Origin: DATAOG01 sp046727895
Lineage (GTDB): Bacteria > Pseudomonadota > Alphaproteobacteria > Geminicoccales > Geminicoccaceae
Length of the DNA: 7,229 bases
Assembly (NCBI GenBank): GCA_046727895.1
Contig: JBKPDM010000181.1
Location: 1 to 7,229 of the forward strand
Reading direction: 5' to 3'
A program made the translations under genes and the position numbers. This document shows positions 6,147 to 7,229 of this stretch, piece by piece. Position 1 is the first letter of the stretch. Every line of letters starts with the position of its first letter. The notes under the pieces are model-generated. The model did not search any database. It worked only from the letters and a program-made list of their open reading frames with translations, and was not told the origin of the DNA.

Positions 6147-7229
6147 TTGTTCAAGATCATCGACCGCTACCTGCTCCGTCAGATCGTCACGACCTGTGCC
6201 GTGATGACCGGGATCGGCCTCGCCATCCTTCTCCTCGAGCGCGTTCTGCACCTGTTCGGTCTGGTCGCCAATCCCAACAAGGCGTTCAGCTACGTCGGCC
6301 AGATGCTGGTCCTTCTGATGCCGCACTATTTGAGCATTGCGCTGCCAGCAGCGTTTTTCTTCGGCATCCTGCTGACCTTCGGCCGGCTGAAGCGCGACAG
6401 CGAGCTGGTCGTCATGGCCTCGAGCGGGCGCAGTCTGGCGCGCCTGCTGGCGCCGGTGATGAGTCTGGCGGTGGTCATGACGGTGATGACCGCGATCATC
6501 GTCGGCTTCCTCAGCCCGCACGCCCGCTACGCCTACCGCTCGCTCAAGGACCAGGTGGCGCGCGCGTCGCTGACCGCGGCCGTGCTCGGGGGAACCTTCA
6601 TTCACGCCGAAGGTCTGACCTTCTTCGCCGAGAAAGCCGTTCCGGGCGCTGGCGGCCTGCACCTCGCCAAGGTGTTCGTGCATCAGGAAGAGCCCGATGG
6701 AAAGTCGATCGTGGTGACCGGACACAACGGTCTGCTCGGCCAGTCCACCGACGCGGACGTCCCGCTCCTGGTCCTGCAGGAGGGGCTGCGCGCCGAGATC
6801 CCGCCCGACGGCCGCGGCGCGAACACCCTTACCTTCAACAATCTGAGCTGGCCAGTGGTCACCGGTGCCGAGGTCGATTTCCGGCCACGCGGGCGGGATC
6901 AGCGCGAGCTCACTCTGACGGAGCTCTGGACGGCGCGGGCGACCCCGAGCAGCAGCCCGAGCGCGGCGGAGATCGCGGCCGAGCTCCAGTCCCGGCTGGC
7001 GCTGATCGCCTCGGTGCCGCTGCTGCCGCTGCTGGCGGCGCCGCTTGCGCTGATGGGCGGCCAGCGCCGCCAGCGGGCCGGCATCGTCGCCGGCCTGCTG
7101 ATCCTGGTGCTCTACTACGAGGCGCTCAGTTTCGGCGAGGCCATGGCCAAGCGCGAGCTGCTGTCGCCGACGCTCGGGCTCTGGCTGCCCTTCCTGATTC
7201 TGGCGGGGACTGCCTTCTGGGTGTTCCAT
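6147..7229 (+). CDS. lptF: LptF/LptG-family lipopolysaccharide export permease, 3'-truncated by window
   Basis: This inner-membrane protein is a permease subunit of the LptB2FG ABC transporter, which extracts lipopolysaccharide from the inner membrane and passes it to LptC. The 361 visible residues begin FKIIDRYLLRQI, the usual start of the family. Three N-terminal membrane segments follow (about 13-33, 53-78, 101-122), with the conserved cytoplasmic motif RLKRDSELVVMASSG at 80-94. A periplasmic beta-jellyroll domain spans about 125-280. Three more membrane segments lie at about 284-304, 311-328 and 340-360. The family is usually 360-390 residues, so only the last residues are missing. Start choice is uncertain: TTG at 6147 matches the family N-terminus, while GTG at 6135, 6114 or 6096 are alternatives; none has a clear ribosome site. 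LptF is favoured over LptG from the SELVVM motif, without certainty. Confidence 0.88.
   Translation, partial: MFKIIDRYLLRQIVTTCAVMTGIGLAILLLERVLHLFGLVANPNKAFSYVGQMLVLLMPHYLSIALPAAFFFGILLTFGRLKRDSELVVMASSGRSLARLLAPVMSLAVVMTVMTAIIVGFLSPHARYAYRSLKDQVARASLTAAVLGGTFIHAEGLTFFAEKAVPGAGGLHLAKVFVHQEEPDGKSIVVTGHNGLLGQSTDADVPLLVLQEGLRAEIPPDGRGANTLTFNNLSWPVVTGAEVDFRPRGRDQRELTLTELWTARATPSSSPSAAEIAAELQSRLALIASVPLLPLLAAPLALMGGQRRQRAGIVAGLLILVLYYEALSFGEAMAKRELLSPTLGLWLPFLILAGTAFWVFH

Noticed and set aside
6144..7229. Long minus-strand open frame (361 codons) rich in Gln, Arg and Glu
   Set aside because: It is the antisense shadow of the LptF/LptG permease, whose membrane segments and SELVVM motif are clear on the plus strand.

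Overview
The window looks like chromosome from a high-GC Gram-negative proteobacterium, most likely an alphaproteobacterium. The signs are an LptF/LptG-type lipopolysaccharide permease, IS630-type transposase remains, a Crp/Fnr regulator of alphaproteobacterial style, and codons ending mostly in G or C. A Rhodospirillales-like host is a guess from overall flavour.

Layout, left to right. (1) The first 29 codons of a leftward NAD-dependent sugar epimerase/dehydratase, with a good ribosome binding site. (2) A decayed accessory patch (about 90-1877): a wrecked IS630-family transposase with a frameshift and a large internal deletion, a possible 59-codon gene just after it, and unassigned DNA with a possible leftward coding remnant. 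(3) A rightward DegT/DnrJ/EryC1/StrS-family protein (1878-3071). Its fold motifs are intact, but the PLP-binding lysine is replaced by glutamine. (4) Convergent to it, a LuxR/FixJ-type regulator (3264-4118) whose receiver-like domain lacks the phospho-acceptor aspartate. Two tandem 32-bp repeats lie upstream of it. (5) A 515-bp stretch with no convincing gene. (6) A leftward Crp/Fnr-family regulator (4634-5404) with a likely sigma-70 promoter. (7) A 742-bp stretch with no convincing gene, carrying an inverted repeat. (8) A rightward LptF/LptG permease, open at the window's right edge.

The epimerase and the DegT homologue point to nucleotide-sugar or surface-polysaccharide metabolism, and the LuxR-type protein could be the local regulator. 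LptF/LptG belongs to lipopolysaccharide export, also cell envelope, but is probably a separate core transcription unit. About 2.9 kb of 7.2 kb holds no convincing intact gene, and together with the broken transposase this suggests a rearranged boundary of a polysaccharide locus.

No complete novel system is visible. The best leads are the lysine-less aminotransferase homologue, the aspartate-less LuxR regulator and the paired repeats upstream of that regulator.
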